From positions 31,919,913-31,983,912 of the forward strand of contig NC_133106.1 in assembly GCF_022965805.1 (NCBI RefSeq): 64,000 bases of DNA, given 5' to 3'. This DNA comes from Primulina eburnea. Its lineage: Eukaryota; Streptophyta; Magnoliopsida; Lamiales; Gesneriaceae. The notes beneath the pieces were generated by a model. The model saw nothing but the letters and a program-made list of their open reading frames with translations, was not told the origin of the DNA and searched no databases. Positions 12,681-24,400 of the stretch are shown piece after piece; positions within the stretch are counted from its first letter, which is position 1, and each line of letters starts with the position of its first letter. A program made the translations under genes and the position numbers.

Positions 12681-12850
12681 TTTGTGAGAGACGGTCTCAC
12701 AGGTCGTATTTTGTGAGACATATCTCTTATTTGGGTCATTCTTGAAAAAATATTACTTTTTATGCTAAGAGTATTATTTTTTATTGTGAATATCGGTAGA
12801 GTTCTCGTCTCACACATAAAGATTCGTGATACCATCTCACAATAGACATA
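12681..12850 (-). mobile_element. GTCTCAC-MITE copy 1
   Basis: About 165 bp with GAGACGGTCTCACA at one end, GAGATGGTATCACG-like sequence at the other, and the core TTGGGTCATTCTTGAAAAAA. It belongs to the twelve-copy family scattered through the window. Confidence 0.8.
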
Positions 12851-13838
12851 CTCAAAAATCAAGTTCTACATGTAAATTCTTTTTTTTTTCTTCGAATTAT
12901 AAATATATCTTTTTACTTTTATATTAAGTTACTTCAAGTAAATTGTGATTCGTCACAATTAATTTCACTATCTAATTTCATTTTCATGGGATTTCATGTA
13001 ATGAAAATGAAATCCAACAAATTTCCTTGTTTTTCAATGAACAATGTTGTGCTCCTAATATTTAATTAATTCAAGGCAAAGGTGACTTGGAATTGCATTG
13101 GTAAGTGGCCCTTCCATTTCAGCTATTGGTCAGCATGACAATTTAATTAATAATCTTTTTCATTAATTAATTTGATGGATTATATAAAATAATACAGTTG
13201 TTGGTTGTTGAATTTTTTTCCCCATAATTTTTAATTTTAGAAAATTGAATGATCTGTGATGCTATTGGTCAGAAACAGATCCTTGAATTAAATATTTTTT
13301 GGCTGCTAAGTAACCATCAACATTTAATATATTTGAGAATTTTAGGTTAGGCAGCGCTTTTAGCAAAAAAAAAAAAAAAAAAAGAAACAAAAAACAAAAC
13401 TAAAAGTTAAATAGCACATGAGTTAGTGTCTTTTTTATTTTTATTCATTTTTATTATTATTTTAAAGTTTATTTTTATTTTTAAGAAACATGATCTGTTG
13501 AACTTTATTGAGTAAACCATGTCTCTTGCTTTTAGCCAAGAAAATATTATCCCGTTTGTGATATATTTTCTCCCATCGATTTGTGAGCGATATTTGAATT
13601 GATTTATAAAATAAATGGATTTTATTGTATTTTGGACTGATCATTTTTCGAGAACGAGAATTAAATATGGATCATTTGTTAGCTAATCATAGTATACATT
13701 CGCTTTCGCGAGACTTAACGCTAAACCTAAGCAGATGATCATCTTCTAATAAGATACATATTAAAAAATCATATATAATTAAAAGTAGAACGATTTTGTT
13801 TTGATATAAGAAATTTTAAAATTCCCTTATAATTATTT

Positions 13839-13900
<62 letters not shown>

Positions 13901-14124
13901 ATGTGTGTGTGTGTAAACTCCTAAATTTGGTTAAACATATGTCAATTGGTCCAATCAATTCAAATGCAGAGTGGGGGTGCTTTTACTATGCCTTTATGTT
14001 TTAGTAGGTATGGTAAATAAATATGGTGATTAATTCATCACCAAGCACCATTTATCGGAGGATATGTCAGTCAAATCTCTTGCCCACATATTGGACTGAA
14101 AGACAATATCACTAAATAAATAAT
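12851..14124. other. Intergenic, no gene seen
   Basis: AT-rich sequence with a 19-base A run near 13365 and the compound AT/GT microsatellite at 13841-13914. No open frame looks like a protein. Confidence 0.6.
13841..13914. repeat. Compound (AT)n-(GT)n microsatellite
   Basis: About 20 AT units run directly into about 17 GT units, with one AT interruption. Confidence 0.95.
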
Positions 14125-14335
14125 ACATATTTTATTTCACAAAAACTGATATGATATTATCTCACGTGACAATTTTGTGAGGTGAATCTTCTATCTGACA
14201 CGACTCAGGTAAATATATTACTTTTTATGTTAAAAAATATTACTTTTGACTCCAAACATGGATCTGGTAGATCAATCTTTCGAACATAAATCCGTGAGAC
14301 CGTCTCACAATATACTGTCTCACAATAGATCTATT
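14125..14335. mobile_element. GTCTCAC-MITE copy 2 (diverged)
   Basis: One end has TGAGACCGTCTCACAATA. The other end (ATCTCACGTGACAATTTTG) and the core (ATTACTTTTTATGTTAAAAA) are degraded but in family order. Confidence 0.6.
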
Positions 14336-15555
14336 TTTTTTTTATTGATAAATGATAAATAATTGTTGACATACCATTTGCAATCCATGTTTTCCAACTT
14401 TTGACACATATTGACTTGGAAAATATGTTGTAAATACAAATCACTCTTGAATTTTGATGTTAAACCCCAATAAACTTTAAAAAACAAAAATAAAAAAAAT
14501 TGAAGATTGCATTTTGTTGGAAAGATTTAATATGCGGATTTGAAATCTTCATTTGACTCAAATTTAGAACAAATGATTTGGAATAGATTGCATTGCTCTC
14601 TCACAAATTCAAATCCTTCTTTCCAAACACAACCGAGGGTGATTTGATATTTGTTTTGTTCTGCGAAAATTATAGTAGAAAAAAGGTGAATCGGAAGGAA
14701 TATTTTGTTTTGTAAAGTTCCACGCAAGTAGATCTATTTTATCATATAATTCTATTTTAGATTGACGAAAAACCCTAGACATGTCCATCAATGAATTAAT
14801 CATGAAAAACGGATATTTTTTAAAAATAAAACCACCTGATAGTCTTTTTTTTTTAAAAAAAAAAATTTATGGTGGTTGGCAAATAATCATTTTATTATAA
14901 ATAAATCTCAACGAAATAATATAAAAATGTTATTTTTTGTGTGTTTGGACAAATAATTAATTTTATAAAATGAATCTCAAATATAACAAACTTGTAACAC
15001 TCTTGGTTTGTAGTAATATTTCTTCCTGCTATACTGTATGGTTCTCAGTACGTAACAAAGATCATCGATTGATATGAGATATTTAGACTGTTTAATGATT
15101 TAAAATGTTTGAATCAAACTTTTATATCATGTATAACTTTCCATAACAAAAGGAATTTTGGTCTGACAATTAGTATAATAAACAAAAGCAACATGCATTT
15201 TAATTAGTTAAGATAATCATTGGAAGAAAGATTATTAGGTGATGATAATTATATCTGTTGTACATTTATAAAATATGATTTTTTTCAGATTTATTTGATA
15301 ATTCGCGCATATTCTCACTTGATGAGAGCAACAACAACAAGAATTGGAATAGAATAACATTTTTGGTCAAATGATCTTACATGTACAGATACAAAATAAT
15401 TTACATGCAATAATACAAATAGATGATTATCCCTAAAGCACTAGCTAGTCTATGCAAGAATTTACACTAATTTGCGACAATTGGTTCTGCTTTGGCTTTG
15501 TCCATGCAGTGCCAAAAATCGACCCAATTTTTTTTTTTAACTAATTCAGTGGGTT
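14336..15555. other. Intergenic, no gene seen
   Basis: AT-rich. The segment 14505-14640 ends in AAATCCTTCTTTCCAAACAC, a terminus also seen near 43390 (AAATCCTTCTATCCAAATAC), and is probably a decayed small DNA transposon. Nothing else is recognised. Confidence 0.5.
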
Positions 15556-15760
15556 GTGTTAATTGTCCCATAATTGGGTCATTTGTAAACTCCACGCTCC
15601 AGATGTTCATTCATGGGCGTCAGAGGGGTGTGTTAATTGTCCTACATCGGTTAGATAAATAACCTTTGAGTGGAATATATTGGCTTGGACAATCCTCCTC
15701 CCTTGAGCTAGCTTTTGGGGTTGAGTTAGGTCCAAGTTCTAATCTTAACGGTTGAGTTGA
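15556..15760 (+). mobile_element. LTR-retroelement 3' end (TRIM-like remnant)
   Basis: TGTTAATTGTCC occurs at 15556 and again at 15631. The second copy follows a purine-rich tract (about 15615-15630, GGGCGTCAGAGGGG) and continues with ATCGGTTAGATAAATAACCT and GAGCTAGCTTTTGGGGTTGA, wording typical of short plant LTRs. The picture is a deleted element: start of the 5' LTR, a few internal bases with a polypurine tract, then part of the 3' LTR. Confidence 0.6.
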
Positions 15761-17139
15761 TCAAATTAAATTTATGAGGATTAAAAATAATTAGATTTAT
15801 TTAAATATTAAAAATAAAATTTAGAAAATTATATATATATGGTCTTTTTCAGTATCCCCACCAAATCCTATCCTTGGTCATTAGGTGGGTGGGGGCCTAC
15901 GGTGTTAAAAAGTTGACATCATGGATATAATTAGATAATGTAAATAATTAAATCACATTAAATTTTGTGTTATTTATATTGGTCATCGACCACACCATCA
16001 AAACAACAAATATATTTCAAACATCTAAGGTAGAATATTATATGGTTTTGTCCAAGAAGAGAACGAAAAATAATATTTGGTTAGAGCTCTCAGACGAACT
16101 AACCTGTGTCGGGTTGAGTTGGCGGCGGGCCAACCCACTGGCCGTCCCGTCTCTTGGTGAGTGAGAAATCTTCAACCTAACCCACCCAACCGGAGACGGG
16201 TTGCTGGCCTCGAGTCAACTCATAAAAAAATATACAATTAATTGAAGTTTATATTCAATGAATAAATATTTATTAAAAAATCCTAATAAAATTATAAAAT
16301 TTATTTCTTTTTAAGTAATTATTAAAAAAAATTCACAATTTTCACTACAAAAATACGCATATATATTATGTAGGCATAGCCTCTCTGAAAAAGATACATA
16401 AACAAAATGTATTAAATCAATAATATTTTTATCGGCTGTAGTGACATAAACATCTTCTATTAAGCGAGAGACCTAAGTTCGAACCTAGATGTTAAATTCT
16501 AGAAGAATGACACATATTTTCGATGTCTGAATTCTATTTTCTAATATTTTTTACGCTTTTTTTACAAGAATGTTTTGTATAATGTGTTTTCTTGTGAATT
16601 GTTAGGTACCAATCCAAACAATATTGTCACGCGTGATTTTCCGAATAAAAATCACATTTATCGAATTATTCCAAATTTTATTTAAATACACTTGTTACTA
16701 CTTTTGTGTATGTACGTATGTGTGCAACGATCAAAATTAAAGAAGTTAAAAATTCGCTTGAAAACATGTTTCCTCTCTAGTTGTGAAACGGATAAGGATG
16801 AGCACTCGTACTTCTATTTTCTAAGCTTTTAATAAATTTTTCAGATTTTTAAAATTTAAGTACTCATTCTAAAGATATATATGATCTTTTTTTTTCTTCT
16901 TATAGTTCATCTGACATCAAAGTCTCAAGTTTGAAACAAAGTCTCCGACGTCCACCTATTTTATTTGATGAAACTGTACATCTAATAGATAAACTTCACC
17001 TCGACGGTATTAACATAAATGTCCATAATAGGCGTCCAGAAAATCTATACATATATATATATATAAACTGTACATCTAATAGATAAACTTCACCTCGACG
17101 GTATTAACATAAATGTCCATAATAGGCGTCCAGAAAATC

Positions 17140-17191
<52 letters not shown>

Positions 17192-17836
17192 ACCTGGTTA
17201 AGGTAAATTCCTTGAAAACTAAGTAAAGAAAGAAAGGTGTACATTCCACAAAGAAACCCTTTACAAGTTACACGATTTTGAGTCACATAATATACATTTG
17301 AAACGTACAAAAGATACCCCATAAAAAAATAAAAACACGCCTCTAGCTACTTAACTTTTGATGAGTGGAAAGCATAAAATTTAATGTAATTAACCTAAAG
17401 ATCGAGAGCATAAATAAAAACATGCGATTATCGCGATAAAGTCGGCATCCTTTAATTAGTCGATACGACGAAACTGTATTATTTATATATTCATATATTA
17501 GAGTATTTTAAGAGATTTAAACACTTCCCTTACGAGAGAAAAAAGTAACAAGAGTTGGGTTAGTATAAGATTGGTTTATTTGGAATATAATTTGGGAGCT
17601 TCTGGTTTGCTTTCGGTTGTGTGAGGAGACGCATCCCTGTCGATATATGCGTACCAATGGGCCATTTTCTCGAGTACTATTAGCTAAAACTTTATTTTCT
17701 TGACGTTTTCTTTAATTAACAACTATACCATAAGTTAAATCTTGAATAAAAATTGGGTGCAGTCCATTCATAGGTGGCCTAGCTAGTAAGTTAATGACGA
17801 CTGTGACAGAGAGGGTCTTATCTATATTCTAATCAC
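15761..17836. other. Intergenic, no gene seen
   Basis: The stretch holds a GC-richer scrap at 16085-16240 with GGGTTGAGTTGGCGG wording common in plant transposons. It also has a possible SINE scrap at about 16432-16500, with an A-box-like GGCTGTAGTGAC and a B-box-like AGTTCGAACCT, and the 94-bp tandem duplication at 16971-17151. There is no gene. Confidence 0.5.
16971..17151. repeat. Tandem duplication, two ~94-bp units with AT tails
   Basis: The unit starting AAACTGTACATCTAATAG at 16971 is repeated almost perfectly from 17065. Both copies end at an AT microsatellite (17050-17064, and 17139 onward), suggesting slippage or unequal pairing at the microsatellite. Confidence 0.92.
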
Positions 17837-17950
17837 AAAAACTCTCGTGAAACTATCTCACGTATCAATTTTGTGAGACATATATTATATTTAGATCACA
17901 AGTATTACGAAAATAGATCTGTAAGACCGTCTCAAAATAAACTTACTATA
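17837..17950. mobile_element. GTCTCAC-MITE copy 3 (internally deleted)
   Basis: Both ends are present (GAAACTATCTCACGTATC and GTAAGACCGTCTCAAAATA) but the AT-rich core is shortened. Confidence 0.6.
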
Positions 17951-18507
17951 TTCTAAATTATTAATATCTACATATATAAATTTAAATATTTTTGGATTTT
18001 TAATTTTATTTCAAACTATCATTTATTACTAAATATATATAATCACACGATTGATCAACAGAAGGATCTAAAAATGAGACGAATCGTCCTTCAAAACAAG
18101 GAACAATATACAAATTTCATCGATCAGATCGTCTTTCTGGATTAAAGTCTCGAGTTCGATATTCGATTGTAAGAAATTTCTTCCCCAATTGAAAGAAATA
18201 ATCGTCTTTTCATTAATATTACTACAAAATTTTCCTCTTTACTCAATTAAAGTAGCATCCCTTTTTCTCTCCCATAATTAGTAACTCATTTATCATCGAT
18301 CATCATCATCCATGACTCGTCTCCATGTGAGGATATTGTAATTTTACAACTCAAAGAATCTAAAGACTTTCTTTTTCATTAGTTTTTTTTAAAAAAATTC
18401 TCGATAGTGATAGCTTCTCCAATTTAGAGTTGACAAGGTCCCCACCTTGGCAAATTCTCTTCAATTATGTTCTCCAAAGGCCATATATACTCCCAATATT
18501 GATAAAG

Positions 18508-18682
18508 ATGGTGAAACGGTCTCATGAAACTTTATCAGTGAGACAGTCAAACCTACCGATATTCATAATAAAAAATAATACTCTTAACATAAAAAATAAT
18601 CTTTTTTTCATTGATGACCAAAATAAGAGATCTGTCTCACAAAATATGACCCGTGAGACCGTCTCACACAAGTTTTTGTCAT
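18508..18682 (+). mobile_element. GTCTCAC-MITE copy 4
   Basis: Runs from GAAACGGTCTCATGAAAC to GACCGTCTCACACAAG, with the core CTACCGATATTCATAATAAA and GACCAAAATAAGAGATC. Nearly full length, about 170 bp. Confidence 0.85.
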
Positions 18683-19349
18683 TGATAAAAGAATCCCCCA
18701 CTCTTCATTAGTCTTTCAATTTCCTAAAAAAAAATTTCTCAATAAATTAATTGTTTTCTGTTAAGTTTATAGAAAAGGGTTCATGTTAGTTTATTGCATC
18801 ACTTTCCCCACTATGCCACTTTGGTACAACCTATCATCAATCCCCATTTTAAATATATCGAAAGTGGATAACTGTTTATCATACAAATAATACTTTCCTA
18901 TACGATAAAAATGACTAAAATTAATTATACGCCCTCAAAAAAATGGTCTAAGTCCGTCAGATCGATATGCTATGTCATAGAAAATAGGAGGGTTGTCCCA
19001 ACCTCCTAAAAAAGACGAGTCGAATAGTTCGATTAGTCCGTTTGATATGTCTATTCTTGATCGAGATAAATGAAAAAATAAATATAATACTTACCTCTAA
19101 GTTAAAGTAATATATTGAAATCATCGTACGAATCGATTATAAATTGAATTCCAGCACTTTGAGGAAAAGTGTGTTTGGACATGTAAAATGAACAAATTGC
19201 GGTGTCATCATTTTGCTTTTTGACTAGATGTGCGATCGGAATTGAAAGAAATGTCAAATGGTTAAATGTTTAGTTAATGATCGAGCCTTTGTCCTCTACA
19301 AATTGTTACAATATAATAACAATATGTTTCGAATGATGTATTTAAAATA
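18683..19349. other. Intergenic, no gene seen
   Basis: AT-rich sequence between two MITE copies. No gene or recognisable repeat. Confidence 0.5.
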
Positions 19350-19500
19350 GGACAAAAATTTGTGTGAGACGTTCTCAAGGGTCATATTTTGTGAGAGAGA
19401 TCTCTTATTTGGGTCATCCATGAAAAAATATTACTTTTTATTGTGAATATCAGTAGAGCTGACATATCTAACAGATATTGTGAGACCGTCTCACATAAGA
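19350..19500 (-). mobile_element. GTCTCAC-MITE copy 5
   Basis: About 150 bp with GAGACGTTCTCAAGG and GAGACCGTCTCACATAAG ends and the core TTGGGTCATCCATGAAAAAA. Confidence 0.8.
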
Positions 19501-19760
19501 CCTACATTTAAATAGAATCAATCACATGCAAGAATAGTAAACTATGAAAAATTGAAATGGAATGAAGAATTTAGAAAGGACTCCAAATCTATTCTCAAAC
19601 ACATGTTTGTTATTATAAATTTGAAATCTTAACTCTAAATGTAATGATTGACCGAGAAGTGAAAATTTAGAGGCTGCAAAACAAGATAAATATTGAGAAT
19701 TTTGAAACTTAACATGACTAATAATGTCATTACTTCGGAGCAATTAACCTATCTTTAGAT

Positions 19761-20118
19761 CAGTGTTCTAAAAGGCGTAGCCTAGGACCATCTAGGCGGC
19801 GTCTAGGTGTTGGATGGTTGTCCATCTTTCCGATTTTTAGATCCGTCTAGGCTGCCGTCTAATGTAATATATATTTTTTTACTCTTTAAAAAAAATATTA
19901 TTCGATATATTTTTCAATCATTCTGTATCAGATAAAGAGGATGATATGTCATTGATTTTGAATTTGAATCAAATATTGGTGAATTATTGAAAACATCTGG
20001 AAATAAAGAAGAAGAATTATATATGTAAGGCAGCTGTCTAGTTGATTTTCTTTTTTACTTACATATGGCGGCCGGTGGATAACTGTCTCCCTATCGTTTA
20101 TCGCTTTTTAGAACACAG
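19761..20118. mobile_element. hAT-like MITE, 358 bp
   Basis: The termini are inverted: CAGTGTTCTAAAAGGCG on the left, and the right end reads CTGTGTTCTAAAAAGCG on the other strand. Flanking octamers CTTTAGAT and TTTTAGAC agree at 6 of 8, as expected for an old hAT 8-bp target duplication. No transposase is encoded. Confidence 0.8.
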
Positions 20119-20995
20119 TTTTAGACATCGGTCAATTGTATTTGGTCCATCATGCTTTAAATAGGAAAATAGTAGTAATAAAAATAATATTAGTGTTTTT
20201 TTTTTTTTATCACAATTTATATGAGGAGCACATTTTAAGTAGCAACTTTCAAATTAAGTTTAGTAAGTTATTTTTTTTATAGACAAAATATCAAATTTAG
20301 TCATGCATGTATTGATGTGTGATATTTTTAGTTCTATATATTTCATTGAATTTATTATAATAATGTAATTATGTTATTTTAATCGAATTTAATCATTTTG
20401 GTCAAAATCATGTAAATAAATTACTTGTATCTTTGTTAAAATTTATAATTACGTTGTCAAATACACGTATATATCTCGACACGTCCTTACAAAAAATTAA
20501 CAATAAAATTAGTATTTAATTACATGATTTTGGGAAGAATAACTAAAATTGATCAAGAAACATTATAGTCAACAAAATATACACGACTAAACAAAATCAC
20601 ATACCAATATATACATGACTAAAATCAATTTTTTATATGAATAATTATTTGAGTGTTTTCTTTGTCAATGGTGTTACGATATACTATTCAAATATTTAAT
20701 TGAGTATGTTAGAATTGTACTACATGTTTATGAGCAAATACAACTTAGATCGACCTTGAAAAATATATGATCTTGTAGCTTTAAAATTTTGATTTGCATA
20801 ATATTACATAAAGTATCTTATCCTAATTTATTGACGTGACAACATTTGGATTTGAAGAAATATTTGAAAAAAAGATTTGAAATAACTTCATATTACATAA
20901 CTTTGAATGATTTAAAATAATTAGTTTGAGGTTTGAAATAAATTGTTAAGTATATTCACCCGAACAAACTAATAAATTTGTTTTGAAAACATTAC
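20119..20995. other. Intergenic, no gene seen
   Basis: AT-rich. 20295-20630 resembles the imperfect fold-back family also seen at 35.0 and 54.2 kb (AAATTTAGTCATGCATGTAT and its partial inverse). There is no gene. Confidence 0.45.
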
Positions 20996-21087
20996 TTTTT
21001 TTTATTACAACACACGTGAAGAGATTCGAACTCAGGGAACCAACTAATGTGGCAGGAGGATGAGACTACTGGACTACAAGCCCGATT
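20996..21087 (-). mobile_element. tRNA-derived SINE remnant
   Basis: Read on the - strand this has an A-box-like TAGTCCAGTAGTCTC followed after about 35 bases by a B-box-like GAGTTCGAATCTC. It then has ACACGTGTG wording and a T/A-rich tail, the order of a polymerase III SINE head. About 90 bp, incomplete. Confidence 0.6.
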
Positions 21088-21213
21088 TCGAAATCATTAC
21101 TTACACTCCGTCAATCCAACCCAAAAGAAATTATTATTTGCCTAATTTTTTCGAAATCATTACTTACACTCCGTCAATCCAACCCAAAAGAAATTATTAT
21201 TTGCCTAATTTTA
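21088..21213. repeat. Perfect tandem duplication, 2 x 63 bp
   Basis: The unit starting TCGAAATCATTACTTACAC at 21088 repeats at 21151, essentially without change up to CCTAATTTT. It sits about 255 bases beyond the QPT stop codon, at or near its 3' UTR. Confidence 0.95.
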
Positions 21214-21468
21214 CGAGCCTCGGGAAATCTATCGAGATGTTTAAGAACTTGAAAGGTAAAATTTTCAGAGCAGAAACTAGCCTGTGAACCACACACAACA
21301 TTTTCTACTACTCCTAAGTCATGACAATGAAAGTTTCCGAGGTTGAAGAACGAAAGGGACGACAGAACTAACATGCCATTGACGAGAAAATTTATTCAAA
21401 TTCAGCTCAATGTCGGTGTTCCGGTTCCCTTCAAATCAGTAGCAATGCTCCCCCTGTCGACGTGATTA

Positions 21469-24400
21469 TCATGCTCGCTTTGTACGCTTTCCGACTTCAA
21501 GTGCAAGCTTCGTATCAATTTTCAAGGAAATATCGAGTGCTTTAACAGAATGGGTCAATGCACCACTGCAAAATAGAAAGATCACAATAACTTATTGACC
21601 ATGAGAAGTTCATGGGATGCTTCCCCTTTTTGTGCTTTTTCATTTCTCACGGCGAGCCTAACTCGAGACGGAAGCCAGTTAACCAATCATCTCATCTGTA
21701 CAAGGAAATATTCCGAACAAAATACAGAGAAATTATCGCAAAAATGAGTACCTAGAAATGTAGGTTACCCCCGATTGTCCAATCTTGTTAATGGTTTCAA
21801 GAGTGACATTTCCAGATGCCTGCAACAGAAGGCAGCATATTTCATTCAGATGCAATAGAAAAGATAATGCGACTGCGAATCCCAAAAGCAAATGCAGTCT
21901 TCCCGATTTTAAGACAAGAACTGGGTCTTCTCCAGTTTGCAACATGAATATATGACTAAGAGAGATGACCCATAATTGCCTTAATTAGACGATGTGAGAC
22001 ATTGACAAATACGAACATTAACTGAGGGAGAGAGAGACCACAAAGACTTGATTAACAACAATAAAACATGATAAAATTAATTAATTTAAATATAAATGAG
22101 TATATAGTAGGATATAACACAATGACGTGAAAGGATACATATAACCAACCCCACTTAGTGGGATAAAGCCTTAGGTATAGTTGTTGAGCAGTTTACACTC
22201 TATATAATCTGAGTGGGGATTGAATCTAGTTGTCAGCTTAGAGATAATTTGAGTGGACACCAAAAGAGATGGACTAGGAGTCAAAGAAAAGAAAAGAAAA
22301 GAAGAAAAAGACAAAATAAAAAATAAAAAAAAAATTAACCTACAAACTGAAATACCTCCTGGAAATTAGTTCTACCATTTATTTTTCCATAATGCAAGTA
22401 CATCACCCCGACCAGTACAACAAATCTACACCCCGCGGACCAAAGATGCAAGTGAATAGCATTGGTTGTTTCTGGTTGTAGAAAAAATGATTATAAAGTT
22501 TACATAAAGAAAATCATATCCCAAACTGAATCCCCGATGGTACAAATGTCGGAGCTGCAGTTCTTTGATATTTTCTATATATCTCAAAAGACTGATAAGT
22601 AGGTGTATAAGCATTTTTCCGCTGAATTATTTACCAATTAACAAGTGGGGGATCTGAGCAATTGATTTATAACAAATGTAAAGGCACAGAGCAGCAGACC
22701 ACCTACAACACCAACCACTCAACAAAAGCAAACAAATATTTATATATTATGAGATGTACCATCCATGCTTTCTCTCAGTTAGACGGCTTATAATAGAAAT
22801 GTGATTTATCTCATGCTCAAAAAATATTCATCCCTGAAACATGCCCAAATCCTATCTGCAGCCATTCTCTAGAACACCATGCATTTATACTGGCTATTCA
22901 TGTGACAAGTAAATGGCCCTCAAATATGAGACTTTGATACAATGCCTACAAATATGTCGCACATTTTTTAGGTGTGATATGAAAACATGCTCCAACACAT
23001 ACAAGCATGTCAGTCTTAATCACCCAACCAACTGTCACATATTTAAAACATAAATACACCAAGTGGGAACCTATCTAACTTTATAGCATTTATGGGAACC
23101 AGGATAACAAACAGAACGAACATTTGTTAATTTATCTTGTATGAGACCTTAAATCATATGTTTAATAAATAATTATTGATGCAGTCTGTTGTCTGTCTGT
23201 GAAACTGAAAGATTGCTGAATGAAAAGTGAAAACCAATAAAGATATGAAAAACTCACCTCAGTCTCAAATCTTCCATCAATCAATTCCACGGCTTCTTTC
23301 AGCATGGAAACGTCAATATCCCCATTAGACAAAGGGACAACCATATTGTCAAGCATTATCCTAGGTCAAGGATGTCTTTGTTGTGGATGCATAATGTAGC
23401 ACTTGATTTACTTCCTCCTAGTGTCCTGGTCTCAACCTGTTAGCAGAAGAGAAGACCTAGGTCATCAAAATTTGACGTGAATACTTCAGGAAAATGTGCA
23501 AAACGTTTGTCAATATAAAAGATCCACATATGACAACCATGTGAACAGCAACAGAGTAAACAAAGTGGTTGACAGGGGTTGACCATGCCCCTTTCTTTCA
23601 TTGACTAACCTAAAATTACTACGGTATATTCATCAATTCAACATAGGTTGATTGTGCCACTCATACCCCAGCTCATAAACCAAAACCACCAGCAACACTG
23701 ATAAGTATGAAGGGAAGCAATAAGCCAATCCAATGTTGCATAGAGATGCCCCTCAGATCTAATCATGGATATAATGCCAAAAAAAGGAAAAAATATATTT
23801 CATGATCAGAAATACAGAAAGAAGATTTCTTCTCGGTGGAAGAGGGGAATTCCAATCATGAAGATTTGAAGCTGAGTTGCCCATATAGCCAACTTAACAA
23901 GTCAAACCATTCCTCAGGAACATTCATCAAATACTCATGTTTCAGAAACAAGATTTTTCACTGTAATAATATACAAGAATTCTAATCCATGGTCACTAAA
24001 AAAACCAATTAGCTACCTCGACACCCATTTGAAGATTATTTTTCTTTAAATACAGGTCCACAGATTTCAATGCGTTTGTGATACCTCCAGCAATAGATAT
24101 ATGATTGTCTTTTATCATGACCATATCAAACAAACCCATTCGGTGGTTCTGACCTCCACCTATTAATACCTTCAAGATAATAAAGCAAAAGATCAGAAAT
24201 AAGAAAGTGGCCGGACAGTGATATTAAAATTAGAGGGAGAATGGAAAGCATCTGTACTACCGCCCACTTATCCACCAAACGTAAACCTGGAGCAGTTTTC
24301 CTCGTTTCTAAAACACATGCAGGGTGAGCAGCATCTGACATGGCCTGCAAGAAATTTAAATCTAACAAGTTTCATGTCAGGAAAATCACGGTCATATGAT

